A stretch of 64,000 nucleotides of DNA from Hippopus hippopus (lineage: Eukaryota > Mollusca > Bivalvia > Cardiida > Cardiidae). The DNA is taken from positions 19,018,122 through 19,082,121 of the forward strand of contig OX328101.1 in the NCBI GenBank assembly GCA_946811185.2, given 5' to 3'. Below, one piece after another: positions 53,821 to 64,000 of the stretch. The notes under the pieces are model-generated. The model saw only the letters and a program-made list of their open reading frames with translations, did no database searches and had not been told where the DNA came from. Position 1 is the stretch's first letter. Each line of letters begins with the position of its first letter. A program made the position numbers and the translations under genes.

Positions 53821-54030
53821 TTAACCCTTATCCCGATAAATAAGTGAAATGAAACTTTCCAGCCGTCAGTAAAAACCCAAATTTTGCTTTTTAAAAGATT
53901 GTTTGGGGGAAAGATATCTCTATATCGGACAGTGTAGATCCAAGATCAGACTGCACGTTCTGTGCAGTCTGATCTTGATCTGCACTGTTCGCAAAAGGTT
54001 AGTGAGTCTCGCTTAGCAGCTTAAGGGCAA
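53821..54030. mobile_element. family B element, full length (210 bp)
   Basis: TTAACCCTTATCCCG at the left and AGCAGCTTAAGGGCAA at the right. Palindrome at 53925-53992, arms GATCAGACTGCACG perfect. A half palindrome of the same family follows at 54126-54164. Confidence 0.92.
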
Positions 54031-54125
54031 ACCCTGGAGCTGCGAAATAAATCAAATAAAGATTTCCAGCCATTAGTGAAAAGCCATGGTTTACGAATTA
54101 AAGATTTTGCTCGTAGGAGAAATCT

Positions 54126-54164
54126 CGCGTACTGTGCAGTCTGATCTTGATCTACACTGTCCTT
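54126..54164. repeat. family B half palindrome
   Basis: Only the right arm, GTGCAGTCTGATCTTGATCT, with its outer bases, is present. It is probably the remains of a second, adjacent element (outer CGCACTTAGCGGCCTAAGTG follows). Confidence 0.75.
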
Positions 54165-54788
54165 CAAACCTCATACAGTCGCACTTAGCGGCCTAAGTGT
54201 TAAAAATAATCGTTCATTCTGAATACTACATCCGAACCACTTCTTGAGTTTTTAAATTTAGGTTAAAAATATCTTTTTTTTTTAGCTGCAGAATAGGATT
54301 TCTTGTTTGCTTTTAGATTTATTAATAAATATTCTGCGGAAACCTAATGCCGCCATTATTTTAGAAATTAAATATATCGTTGAAATTGAATACAATCCCA
54401 TGTTTTTCAACTTATAGAACTGCAAACTTTTCTACATGATCTAACCATGGATGTCCTTGATATGCAAACTAGGTCATTGCTGATTTAAAAAAAAAAAAAC
54501 AGCGATAAAAACCTTCGTGGAATTAGCTTAAAAATGCAAAGATAATATCGTGGTAGGACTGAATACATAAATTTTAGAGACGTTGGTTCAACCGGCGTAT
54601 ATGATAGCGTTTACCTTTCTTGGCACTTGTTGTGCACTAAAGAGCTAACAAAGACGGTAACCGGAAATCACCAACCGGCTATCAGTTTAACTCTTTACTA
54701 AATGACAAAAATTTCAATTGGTTCTAATTCAAAGCATTTTCAGACGAGAAATATTCAAACGATGGGATTCGTATCAGAAAGGGTAAGA

Positions 54789-54852
54789 AACATTGTGGAA
54801 AAAGGTGAAACTGCTGAAGATCAGCATTTTCTCCTTTTCCCACAATGTTTTA
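54789..54852. repeat. family A hairpin
   Basis: CATTGTGGAAAAAGG faces CCTTTTCCCACAATG; the inner stem is partly decayed. Confidence 0.85.
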
Positions 54853-54904
54853 GAAAGCCTTTTACATCAAGGTCGTTACCACTTGATAATTAAGAGATAA
54901 AAGG

Positions 54905-55115
54905 TTAACGCTTATCCTGCTAAATAACTAAAAGAAAATCTTCAATTCGATAAAAAAAACCCCAATTTTTGCCATTTCCAAGTTATGTTTTGGGGAATAA
55001 TACCTCCTTATAGGACAGTGTGGATCCAAGATCAGACTGCACGTTCTGTGCAGTCTGATCTTGATCTACACTGTCCGCAAATGGTCAGTGAGTCGCGCTT
55101 AACAGCCAAAGGGTT
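54905..55115. mobile_element. family B element, full length
   Basis: TTAACGCTTATCCTGC at the left and AGCCAAAGGGTTG at the right; palindrome at 55012-55078 with perfect arms. It directly follows the family A unit with hairpin at 54789-54852. Confidence 0.92.
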
Positions 55116-55489
55116 GATATCATCCACTCCACCGCTGAATTATCGAGATAATACCATGCATTAATCAAACTAGTTTTGCGATGAATTTTACACATCTTCA
55201 AAAACGTGCTTATTGACATTGTGTCTGATACACGAAGGGCATGAATAGTTTTACTATTTTAGGATAAAAAAAAAATCAAAGGGGGAGGGGGTTAATATCA
55301 AGTTGTAATAACGTCTGTGGGATTTGGATTTGGATATACACTGTCCGTTTATTTGTGACGTAGGCCTATTAAAGAATTTGATATTGCTATTTATCACATA
55401 ACCTCCCTTGTTTTCAGTGTAACACTTATACACATCACGAACTTTCTTTTGCTACATGCTTTTCTCTTTTATCGAGAAATAACGGTAAT

Positions 55490-55663
55490 ATATAGAGGAT
55501 ATTTGTTTTTGACGGTGAAAAATCGAAATTTATTTCATCGAGTGAACATCATCGGTAATATTTTCACTCGTGGCTGCACCACTCGTAAAAATATTACCGA
55601 TGATGTTCACTCGATGAAATAAATTTCGATCTTTCACCGTAAAAAAACAAATATCCTCTATAT
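55490..55663. mobile_element. palindromic MITE family F, copy 2
   Basis: TATAGAGGATATTTGTTTTT to its complement ending ATATCCTCTATA. Inner arms TTTATTTCATCGAGTGAACA and complement are perfect. It is a better-preserved match of the copy at 49187-49363. Confidence 0.92.
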
Positions 55664-56231
55664 CTTATATACGTTTGATTCAAAATTGTGTGTCGTTATT
55701 TGTACGTATTTTATAGAAGTGAATTGGTTTTATGGATATTACCGAGCGTTGAGCTATATACAAATTTGCATCTTCTGATCTATAATTTGTGATATATCGT
55801 TATGTAATAAAAAGAATCTGACACGAGTTGGCCTGTAAGATAAAATTCTATTAAATTCGCCGAGAAAAAATGTTAATTAGCTCGCCAAAGGCTCGCTTAA
55901 TAACATTTTTCCTAGACTAGGTTTAATAACAATTTATCTCAAACGCCGACTTGTATAAGATCCTAACGTTATATATCCTAAACTTTTTTCCCGACTAAAC
56001 AGTGCTTTTGGATAATCTGGCGCTGCAAACGGTACATGATTGTAACAAAGAGAAATGATAACATGGTTAGTGACACCAAAATATCTATATTCTAATCCAT
56101 CCATTTGTTTTTACTTCAAAGGATTTTATTTCCCTCGTACAATGTCATCTTTCATAATTACCAAGATATATCTGTCAGGTGCGATCGGGGATGGCCACGA
56201 GCCTACGCACCATTTTACGTGGTAAATAAAT
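55664..56231. other. no gene seen
   Basis: AT-rich sequence. A short facing pair (GTTAATTAGCTCGCC and GCTCGCTTAATAAC) lies near 55872-55903. Confidence 0.4.
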
Positions 56232-56485
56232 GAACCATGCTTTGTGAAAAGAGGGCTTAATGCATCTGCAAAAAGTATCGACCCATGTCAGCCTACGCAA
56301 TCAACATAGGCTGACATGGTTAGAAACTTTTTGCTTTGGTCATTTTTTGACATGTCAAAGGACCAGTGTATCTGATGATTTACTCGGTTGTTGTATAAAA
56401 ATGGATTTTATGGATCCATTATTATGTAATGACCAGCTTGGTAGCATGCATTCACAGAGATGCATTAAACCCCCTCTTGTAGCTT
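56232..56485. mobile_element. family C MITE, near full length
   Basis: Starts GAACCATGCTTTGTGAAAAG; central palindrome CCATGTCAGCCTACG with GTAGGCTGACATGG type arms; right end TGCATTAAACCCCCTC. Confidence 0.88.
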
Positions 56486-56767
56486 TAAAAAAAGGCTGTA
56501 GCGATGGTTAATCTAGAAAACGCGATGGCTGTAGTTTGACTTTGTCACGATGACAGATATCAAATAAACAGTATGCTGATAACTTTACAAAGAACAAAGA
56601 AGGGCATTAACGTACAGATATGGTGATAATTGTATAAGCGCTACACGATTGGTACATGAATTGCTCTTTGTGTGATCCTGTATTTTTCAGATATTCTGGT
56701 GCACATAAATGATATCTTGACTACTTAACGCTTTCAACGTCATAGACAAAAACAGGGAATGATGTGA

Positions 56768-56830
56768 AAAAAGAGATCAAGATCAGACAGCACGAAAATT
56801 GCTGTCTGTTCTTGGATCTGTACCGTCAGC
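56768..56830. repeat. family B palindrome, decayed
   Basis: AAGATCAGACAGCA faces TGCTGTCTGTTCTT. Confidence 0.65.
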
Positions 56831-57076
56831 TGGTTTTTAGAATACTGGTAGGACTATTTTTGTTAAATAAACAGCAAATAACAAGCGCCCGAGGCTGCTT
56901 TGCGTAGTCTTAACAGAGTCACCGTCTTAACAGTGTTCAAAATGCTTTTTGGATGCTTTTTTACATGAATAAAGGATCCTACGGCATACACAGGATCGAT
57001 GCATGCGTTTTAAAAAATGCTAGTTTTTACTAGTTGAAATTTTATTACTTGGATACACAGTAATTAAATGGTATCG

Positions 57077-57342
57077 CTCTAGTCGCTCAGGTTAAGTCGG
57101 CCAGTCTAGTCCAAGGTCAAGTGAAATTCTTCCGTAGAGTAGAACATCTTTCGCTGCAGGATTAAATCCTCTCTCACCGTTTAATACTGTTTCGACTTTC
57201 TTATGGGAAAGAAGCCAGTGGCTTGCGAATAATAAGAAGTATGTAGTCAAAGATCTACATGGCTATATGCACTGGTAAATGTAGCATTGGTGAAATAGGT
57301 TTGGGAATGATGTTAAACAACCAGTTATCACACTTTTATCCT
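57077..57342 (+). mobile_element. tRNA-derived SINE, degraded copy
   Basis: It shares GGGAAAGAAGCCAGTGGCTTGCG (in part) and a GATGTTAAACAACCA-type tail with the SINEs at 59711 and 60877. The tRNA-like head is decayed. Confidence 0.6.
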
Positions 57343-57586
57343 TGGCAAGCCTTTTTCGCCAGACAGAAGTCTTCTTCCGGTAGATCTATCTTGTTTTCCA
57401 GGAAGAAATCGCATCTTGTGAAATACCCTTGGTAGACAGCAGTCCTACCTAGCAGTTATTTAAACAAAATTAATTTATAAAATTCTATTCTATTTTTGCG
57501 CCAAATATAGAAACAGGACTTTTTTCGATTGCTGACAATACAATCCGCTGAAACCCATTAAGATTTATATAGGCTTGACTAAACAA

Positions 57587-57653
57587 GCGGACAGCATAGA
57601 TCCAGGATCAGACTGCACGTTCTGTGCAGTCTGATCTTGACCTATGCTGTCCA
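57587..57653. repeat. family B palindrome
   Basis: CAGCATAGATCC and GATCAGACTGCACG face complementary arms with one difference. Confidence 0.88.
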
Positions 57654-58743
57654 CAAAGGCTCCTGTTTTCACATATGGAGCTTAAGTGGTAAAAGAATGC
57701 TCAGAATCATATGATGACAACAATATCTTAGGAATGATCTGCTGATTCAAATCATAAGGAGTAAATGAAGTTACGATTTCCTACTGGAATACAGACTTCC
57801 ATCTAAATCTGATTTACTCTTCTGCTGCCGAATCATGTTTTGGAACTTTTTTTCGATATCTAAAAATGAGAATCCTCTGCAACTAAAGATACCTTTTTTT
57901 GTTATTATACGAAACTAGCTGCGTGTGGTGCAGATCCCAGTTTAGACCGGTAAGACCGTGCATGATCACACTGTAGAAGCTACTTTGGTAAAATTCACCA
58001 AGATATTTCTTGAAGAAAGATTCTTTTACCAGGATACTAGGTGAAATAGTGAGAGAAACAACAACACAATGGAAGTGAAAAGACCAGCGACAGTTATCAC
58101 AAAAGAAATCAAACCGCCATTAAAAGGGATCGGCAAGGACTAAATTGCATACGCAACTGTTACTATATAACATTTCTGCCACGGTTATTGAGCTTATTTC
58201 GGTCCATCAAATATTTACACACCTCGTAAAATATACGATACTATTTCTACTCCAAGGTCTATCCAGGGCCGTCATTTACACAGGCAACCTTTTTTCTTGT
58301 AAAATGGCACGTTCTGAATTCTGAAAAAAATCACGAATAGCCAACATACGCTGGAGTTGAATAAATTTGTTAGACAGCTTATTCATGTTTTGAAAAAAAT
58401 CGCACGTGACGTTTGCCATTAAAGCAAACAGTTGACCTTTTTTCTTTATTTGAATGTAGTAATGACGCTACTTTCAAAGTATTTCGTTTTTATTTTGTCA
58501 GTAACACAGTGCTTCATATGATCCGCGAATGTTGCCGATTCTAAGCTTGCATAAACCACAATGGCTTACTAAACGACAAGCAATGGTTGAACCAGCGACC
58601 AGCAAGAATTGTACCGAGCAGCACTGAATTAAAAATCTATCGTCTTATCTCTTTTTCAAACGAAATTTTAAACTCACTTTCGCAGACGAAAAATTATATG
58701 TGGCTCAAACGATAATTGTTTACAAAGGGTACTAGATAACTTT
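57654..58743. other. no gene seen
   Basis: AT-rich unique sequence. Confidence 0.4.
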
Positions 58744-58804
58744 GCATGAAAAGGAAAAATAATGCTACTTAACAGCATTTTCTGTTTTTCTTCATAATGT
58801 TTTC
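58744..58804. repeat. family A hairpin, degraded
   Basis: AATGCTACTTAACAGCATT core with decayed arms, bordered by GCATGAAAAGG and ATAATGTTTTC. Confidence 0.7.
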
Positions 58805-59238
58805 AAAAATCTTTCAGAGTTGTTATAGTCTAGGTATGTTTTTTTCTATTCATTTTTCACTTTAGAACTAAGCATATTGATTTGAACCCTCTAACAATTT
58901 GAACCTTACTATTCTTACTTCTCTCCGTGACTGTGCAGTCGACTGATAATCCTGAAAAGCATCGAATATATCGAATGCAAAAGCTTTGCTTTTATTCTGT
59001 GAAGCGAGATTGGGAAAGAATAGAAACTGAATTGATATCTTTCCCGAACGGCAAATGCGGCAAAGTTTTAGACATCAAAATTGAAAGCGAACTGCATTTG
59101 ACAAATAAAAATGCAAGTTAAGAAATTTACAACGAAATGTATAAACACATGGCTGAAAAAGGAGAGAGCTATTTTTATCTACGATAGTGTTTCCGGTCGA
59201 TTTCACCGTCGGCCTCATAAAAATGCGGGGTTGTTTGG

Positions 59239-59465
59239 TTACTCTTTATCCTACTAAATAAGTTAAATAAAACATTCAAGCTGATAGTAAAAACCAATCT
59301 TTTTCTATTTAAAAAAAAAGAAAAAATTGGGGGGGGGGGGGGGTGCATATATCTCCTCATCGGACAGTGTAGATCTAAGATCAGACTGCACGTTCTGTGC
59401 AGTCTGATCTTGATCTACACTGTCCGCAAAAGGTTCTTCAGTCGCGCTTAGAAACCCAAGGGTTA
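59239..59465. mobile_element. family B element, full length, with G-run
   Basis: TTACTCTTTATCCTAC at the left, GAAACCCAAGGGTTA at the right; palindrome at 59358-59428 with perfect arms. A G-run at about 59329-59343 expands the left half. Confidence 0.9.
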
Positions 59466-59710
59466 GGAGAATAAATCTAGATTACCTGTTCGTAACCGTA
59501 CGGAAGTGCAATTTACAGGAGTGTCATTTCGCAAATTCATAAATATGCCTACGCATTGTGGTCATAAAAAATGCTGATTGTAGTGCCGAGTAAATATTTG
59601 AAAAGGAATATTTCTCACGCGGCCTCCGGCCATCTTTTAGTTTTCAGTATTTCTTTTCCGTCATAAAAATCGCAATAATTATTGGTATTAAATATACGAG
59701 CTTTTTATTA

Positions 59711-59998
59711 CGGCCGAGCCCCGGTAGCAGGGGGTCGTGGGCTCGATCCCTGGCTCGGCCAATTTCTTTCCGAGGAATGATGATAGTCATTGCGACAGGA
59801 TTCATTCCTCTACAGCTGTTGATCATTGCTTCGACGATGGTTATGTGGGAAAGTAGCCCATGGCTTGCAAAGAACATTGTGCGGAGTACTGGTAAAAGAG
59901 ACTCCAGGAAAGCATGGATAGGTGCACTGGACTCCGCGATATAACTGAAATAATGTTGAAAACGGTGTTAAACACCATACAATCAATCTTTATTACGG
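59711..59998 (+). mobile_element. tRNA-derived SINE
   Basis: The GC-rich head contains a B-box-like GGGCTCGATCCC. The body has GAGGAATGATGATAGTCATT and GGGAAAGTAGCCCATGGCTT. The tail GATATAACTGAAATAATGTT, then GAAAACGGTGTTAAACACCA, is nearly identical in the copy at 60877. I recall this tail from mollusc SINEs. Confidence 0.85.
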
Positions 59999-60318
59999 TT
60001 GTACATGTATACCCAGATTGTATCCTTGAGTTCAATGGATAAAGCATAACAAGGAATTTGGAGAAACAAAGTAAAAACTCTTAGCTTTTGTTCTATGGGA
60101 AAAAATGCTTGTATATTTTGAAAACGCATGTACCTTTAAGAATAGTTTCAGATTTGTAAACCAAGATATTGAGAAAAGATAACGTTCTTTGTAGCAACTC
60201 TTTCTTGCATACTTCTCACCGATGGAAATTCGATACTAAGCTCATAGTGTTAAATTTATACTAATCACATACAAACCTTTGAAACACTTGAAGGAACATC
60301 TATCGGAAAACATACTTG

Positions 60319-60576
60319 AACCATACTTTGGCAAAAAGGGGCTTGATGCATCTACGTGATTGATCATACCTAGCAAGCCATTATATGATTATGATTCCAT
60401 AAAATCCATTTCATATAACAACCGACTGAATCATGAGGTACGCTGGACCTTTGACATGCAGAAAATTTACCGATAGCGAAAGGTTTCGGCCCATGTCAGC
60501 CTGCGCGGACTGCGCAGGCTGACATGGGTCGATACTTTTCGCAGATGCATTAATCCCTTTTTTACAGACTATGGGT
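60319..60576. mobile_element. family C MITE, near full length
   Basis: Starts GAACCATACTTTGGCAAAAA; central perfect palindrome CCCATGTCAGCCTGCGCG with complement; right end GCATTAATCCCTTTTTTACAG. Confidence 0.92.
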
Positions 60577-60876
60577 TACTTATATACTGCTAGCTACCTC
60601 TCTTCGGTATAACTTTACTGATTATAGCAAAAAACATTGAGTCTTCTGTTTATAATGGATGAAAAGTGATCGAAATCCTGATATTGGTTCTCCTAGAACG
60701 CGCTGGCAACTGAGAGTGTCCATGGGCAAGGCATTGCAAAGCCCAAGCTTAGCGCATATGAATCCCAGGAAGCACGTGAAAAAGTAATTTGCCAACGATG
60801 AAAGAGTTTATCAACATCGAGGTTGAAAATACATATACTAGACAAATTTGATATACATGTATCCTCAATAGGGATG

Positions 60877-61150
60877 AAGCCGACCCCGTGGCTCATTCGG
60901 TTATGTACAGAAGGTCGCTGGTTCGAAACCCCAGCTCATCATTTTTTTCTTTATAAATGGTGATACTATAGTCATGGACACAAGATTTATTCCGCTCTCA
61001 CCGATTTTCGGCTATGGCTTTGTATGTGCGAAAATATTGTGCGAAGGTCTTATAAAACGAAACTCTATCGGAGGATGGAGGGGTGTACTGGCCACTGCGA
61101 TATAACTGAAATAATGTTGAAAACGGCGTTTAACACCAAAACAGTGAAAA
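60877..61150 (+). mobile_element. tRNA-derived SINE with A and B boxes
   Basis: The head 60877-60945 carries TGGCTCATTCGG (A box) and GGTTCGAAACC (B box) at tRNA-like spacing, giving an internal polymerase III promoter. The tail matches the copy at 59711 (GATATAACTGAAATAATGTT). It is not an intact tRNA gene because the acceptor stem does not close. Confidence 0.88.
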
Positions 61151-62774
61151 AAAAGTCAACAGGGCTAAATAATGTAAATTGCAATGCGCTGGGAATTTTA
61201 GCTTAGCGCATCATTAACGAAGCCCTTGCATTATTTATTGAGACCAATCCTTGTCTGGCCAATGTTGAATTTATTAATTCATATGAATGTATCATAAGCG
61301 TAATGCAGCCACAAATTTAATTGATTATTAATTCAGCTTTTTGTATTTGTTATCGTAGGAATCTTCAAGAGACGAGGAAAGTAACTTTTTGATTTCTGTA
61401 TTGTGTCAGCTGTATCCAGTTCGGTTCATTTTATTTTTACGTCGACCGCCTTTTGAAAAAAAAAAAAAAATGTATAGGAGATGAAAATACTAAAAACCGG
61501 TAGTGTCAGCCCGATTTATATTTAAAATCTAACTCACATCGATTATCCATGCTTTTAAAGTAATTAGCTGTTCTTGGTTGTGCGAGAAGATGACTGGAAA
61601 TATAAAGTCAACGATATTACAGAAATACCAAAAAATATACCTCTGGGTATATCCTCCCTCAGACAAGATGGAAACTTGCAGTTCTTAAATGCATACACGC
61701 CGGCATTTGACTTATTAAAAACTTAAACGCATTTAATTGCATTCAGATGCTTACACTTATCTAAAGGTTCAAAAATATTCTTTCACTAAATTAAGTGTGC
61801 CAATTGTTTTCAATCCTCTAAAAAAGGGAAAGTTAAGATAAATGTTTTACACTGGTATTTCCTTAAAAGTGATACATTAAATAATTGTATATTTCGAGCC
61901 AGAATTTCGCAGTGGCTTGTAGGAACGTCACATGATCAATTATACACATCGATTACGCCGGGTCTTATTTATGCAAGAAAGGTGACGTCGTATCTGATCA
62001 CGCAAAAATTGACGAAGTTCCCGACTGCAAAACAACCATCTTTGATTTTAACGCCGCAATTTCGACTTTGTACTAAACGGAACAGTCCGCTTTCTTTCTG
62101 CGTTGAAAAAAAAAAAAAAATTATCAGTAGCAATTATCAGTGTTTATCAAGAAATTTCAATTCATGAAAAATCAAAACATGCCCCTTATAAACCAGTTAT
62201 GAACCAATAGAACGCAGGCAATGATTTACAAAAAACGTATTTTCGGTAATGTTTTCTCAGGGACAAATGCCAGAAGCATTATCTGTTGTACCTTGGAAAT
62301 AAAACTGGAATATATTGGCAATTCCTCGTGCTCAAGTAACGGCAATACAATAATACAGATTCTACAAAATACTGCGATCTAATACAAAACGTGATATTGT
62401 CGGCGACATAAAACGACAAATGAGATGGGCTTTTGATATAACGTTCCAATAAAGTCTGAGCAGGTTATATACTGAACCAAAAAAGAAACTTCCGATTTCT
62501 ATACATATTTTTTTAATGTAATGAAAAGAAATCAACATGTCCAATGCCCTACATATGTTCGGGCGAAGGATTATGTGTCAAATAAAACCAATTATAACTG
62601 AATTGTACACATTACACAAAAAAGAAAACGTTAAATTCGATTTTCTCGTGTATGCACGGACCAGTATAATGCGTGTTTATAAAATCAAACCTTTCAGTCT
62701 GATTTTATAGACCTTGTTGTCAATAAGAAAAAGACGTTGAGGAAAAAAAATAATAAGTTTTCTTTCTTTTTGAT
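61151..62774. other. no gene seen; may include the 5' part of the Tc1-like element
   Basis: AT-rich sequence with several A-runs. A terminal inverted repeat for the downstream transposase could not be identified by eye. Confidence 0.4.
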
Positions 62775-63769
62775 ATGCCTAGAATTCCACCAAGTTTACG
62801 TGAACGTGCTATTGGAATGCTTAATGCTGGTATGGCGACGAATGAGGTTGCTAGGGTTGTTGGCAGTTCTAGCCGTTCTATTCGATACCTTAGGCAACGT
62901 TTCCAAGCAACAGGGCGTACGGAAGATTTACCACGTAGTGGACGTCCGCGCGTCACGACGCCTGGTCGAGACCGCTAAATCATGAACACACACCTACGCA
63001 ATCGTTTTCAAACTACCACTGCCACTGCCACTGTTGCTGACAACCCTGGTACACATAACAACCGAATATCTGCCCAAACTGTACACAATCGTTTGCGCGA
63101 AGGTGGTCTACGTGGACGTCGTCCTTACGTTGGCTGACGCGACGTCACCGTGTAAATCGCTGGATAAGGCAACAATGGAATAGCGTTCTTTTCTCCGACG
63201 AGTCGAGATTTTCCATTCATCGAATTGACGGCAGGGTTCGTGTATACCGTAGAAGAAGTGAACGTTTGCCGATTGAACGAGATCGTTTTGGGGGCGCAGG
63301 TTCCGTCTTGGTCTGGGCAGGCATTGAGCATGGTTATCGCACACCTCTCGTCGTGATCGATGGGAATTTGAATGCCCAACGCTACCGAGATGAGATTCTT
63401 GCGAGGCACGTCATCCCACTGTTTCAATATAATGCCAATATCACTCTGTTTCAACATGATAATGCCACAAGCCATACAGCTAGAGATACTGTGAATTTCC
63501 TCAGGACGAATAATATTGTATTCATAAATGGTTGGCCCGCCAAAAGCCCAGATCTGAATCCCATCGAACACCTTTGGGATAATTTGGACCAGCGTATTAG
63601 ACGTCGCCCTATTCCACCGTCGAACATCAATGAACTAACACAAGCCTTAATTCGGGAGTGGAATAACATTCCACAGGCAAAAATCAACACACTTGTCGGT
63701 TCTATACGCCAACGATGCCAGGCAGTACTCGATGCTCAAGTATTGAGCGGTAAGAATACCCGGTATTAA
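62775..63769 (+). pseudogene. Tc1-like transposase, broken, DD35E
   Basis: From ATG 62775 the frame encodes an N-terminal paired-type helix-turn-helix (SLRERAIGMLNAGMATNEVA, then SSSRSIRYLRQRF). A GRPR linker follows (RSGRPRVTTPG). An in-frame TAA stands at 62976-62978; the same frame continues as protein-like sequence (RISAQTVHNRLREGGLRGRR) to a TGA at 63135. The rest is in a second frame to 63769: catalytic Asp in FSDESRF, Asp in FQHDNATSH (63458-63460), and Glu in DLNPIEHLWD (63566-63568). It ends in REWNNIPQ and RRCQAV-like sequence. The count between the second Asp and the Glu is 35. The enzyme would excise and insert Tc1-type elements at TA. The stop and the frame change make it inactive as read. 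Confidence 0.9.
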
Positions 63770-64000
63770 TGTGTTTTAATAATTAATAATGATTTTGGTC
63801 TACGACCCCTACCACATTTAATCAACCATTTCATCAGTTTTCCGTGAACGTAGCGCGATAAGATTTTACATACAAATTCATATTGAAATACTCTTGGAAT
63901 ACAAGTAAAAATAATTCAATTTTTCTTTCCATATTTACGTATGTCTGCACTTAAACACAACAGAAATTACTTATTTTGTTCAGTATATATCCCTTTTAGG
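63770..64000. other. 3' flank of the Tc1-like gene, AT-rich
   Basis: No inverted repeat matching the sequence before 62775 was found, so the element's right end is not placed. It may lie beyond the window. Confidence 0.4.

Noticed and set aside
36056..59465. CRISPR-like array from repeated palindromes
   Set aside because: Spacing is irregular (hundreds to thousands of bases), flanks are conserved as transposon ends, and the context is animal DNA.
60877..60945. Functional tRNA gene
   Set aside because: A and B boxes exist, but the acceptor stem does not pair and the sequence continues into a SINE body and tail.

Overview
The window is a stretch of intergenic or intronic DNA from an invertebrate animal nuclear genome, most likely a bivalve mollusc. 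The reasons are AT-rich non-coding DNA with no bacterial-style gene packing, tRNA-derived SINEs with a mollusc-like conserved tail, several families of short palindromic elements, LINE and Tc1/pogo transposon remains, and no recognisable host gene beyond two weak exon candidates. The bivalve assignment is an inference from recalled repeat families and was not tested by a search.

The main feature is a Polinton/Maverick element, a virus-like giant DNA transposon, at about 13617-29849 (about 16.2 kb). Long terminal inverted repeats (about 0.7 kb on the right, about 1.1 kb on the left because of extra insertions) contain about 20 copies of an 18-19 bp repeat. Order inside: an unknown gene (+); then on the minus strand, reading outward from a divergent promoter near 18240, zinc ribbon, phospholipase A2 and integrase segments, an adenain-type protease, and a fibre-like protein; then on the plus strand packaging ATPase, minor capsid (penton) protein, a core-like protein, a dUTPase-fold protein, a membrane protein, a DUF8207-like protein, a pVI-like protein, an unknown protein, major capsid protein, a small DNA-binding-like protein and protein-primed DNA polymerase B. 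This is a complete replication, integration, packaging and virion set. Almost every start codon directly follows an A/T-rich TATAAAATG-type motif. The copy is close to intact. Visible lesions are a frame change at a 12-A run and another at a 7-A run in the zinc ribbon/PLA2/integrase reading frame, and a 1-bp deletion near the 3' end of polB.

Outside the Polinton: 1-892 holds a broken pogo/Tigger-like transposase (minus strand, cut by the window edge). 1470-2093 is a fold-back Tc1/mariner-type element that still carries the end of a transposase. About 7930-8580 is a tandem bivalve-type repeat. 10090-12360 is a 5'-truncated, broken LINE. 29850-62700 is a mosaic of short palindromic elements (at least ten families), three SINE copies and unique AT-rich DNA. 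62775-63769 is a broken Tc1-like transposase with DD35E spacing.

The short elements of two abundant families (A, central palindrome with a GGAGAAAATGCTGG stem; B, central palindrome with a GATCAGACTGCACG stem) share size, layout and TTAACCCTT-type ends, which suggests a common mobilising enzyme.
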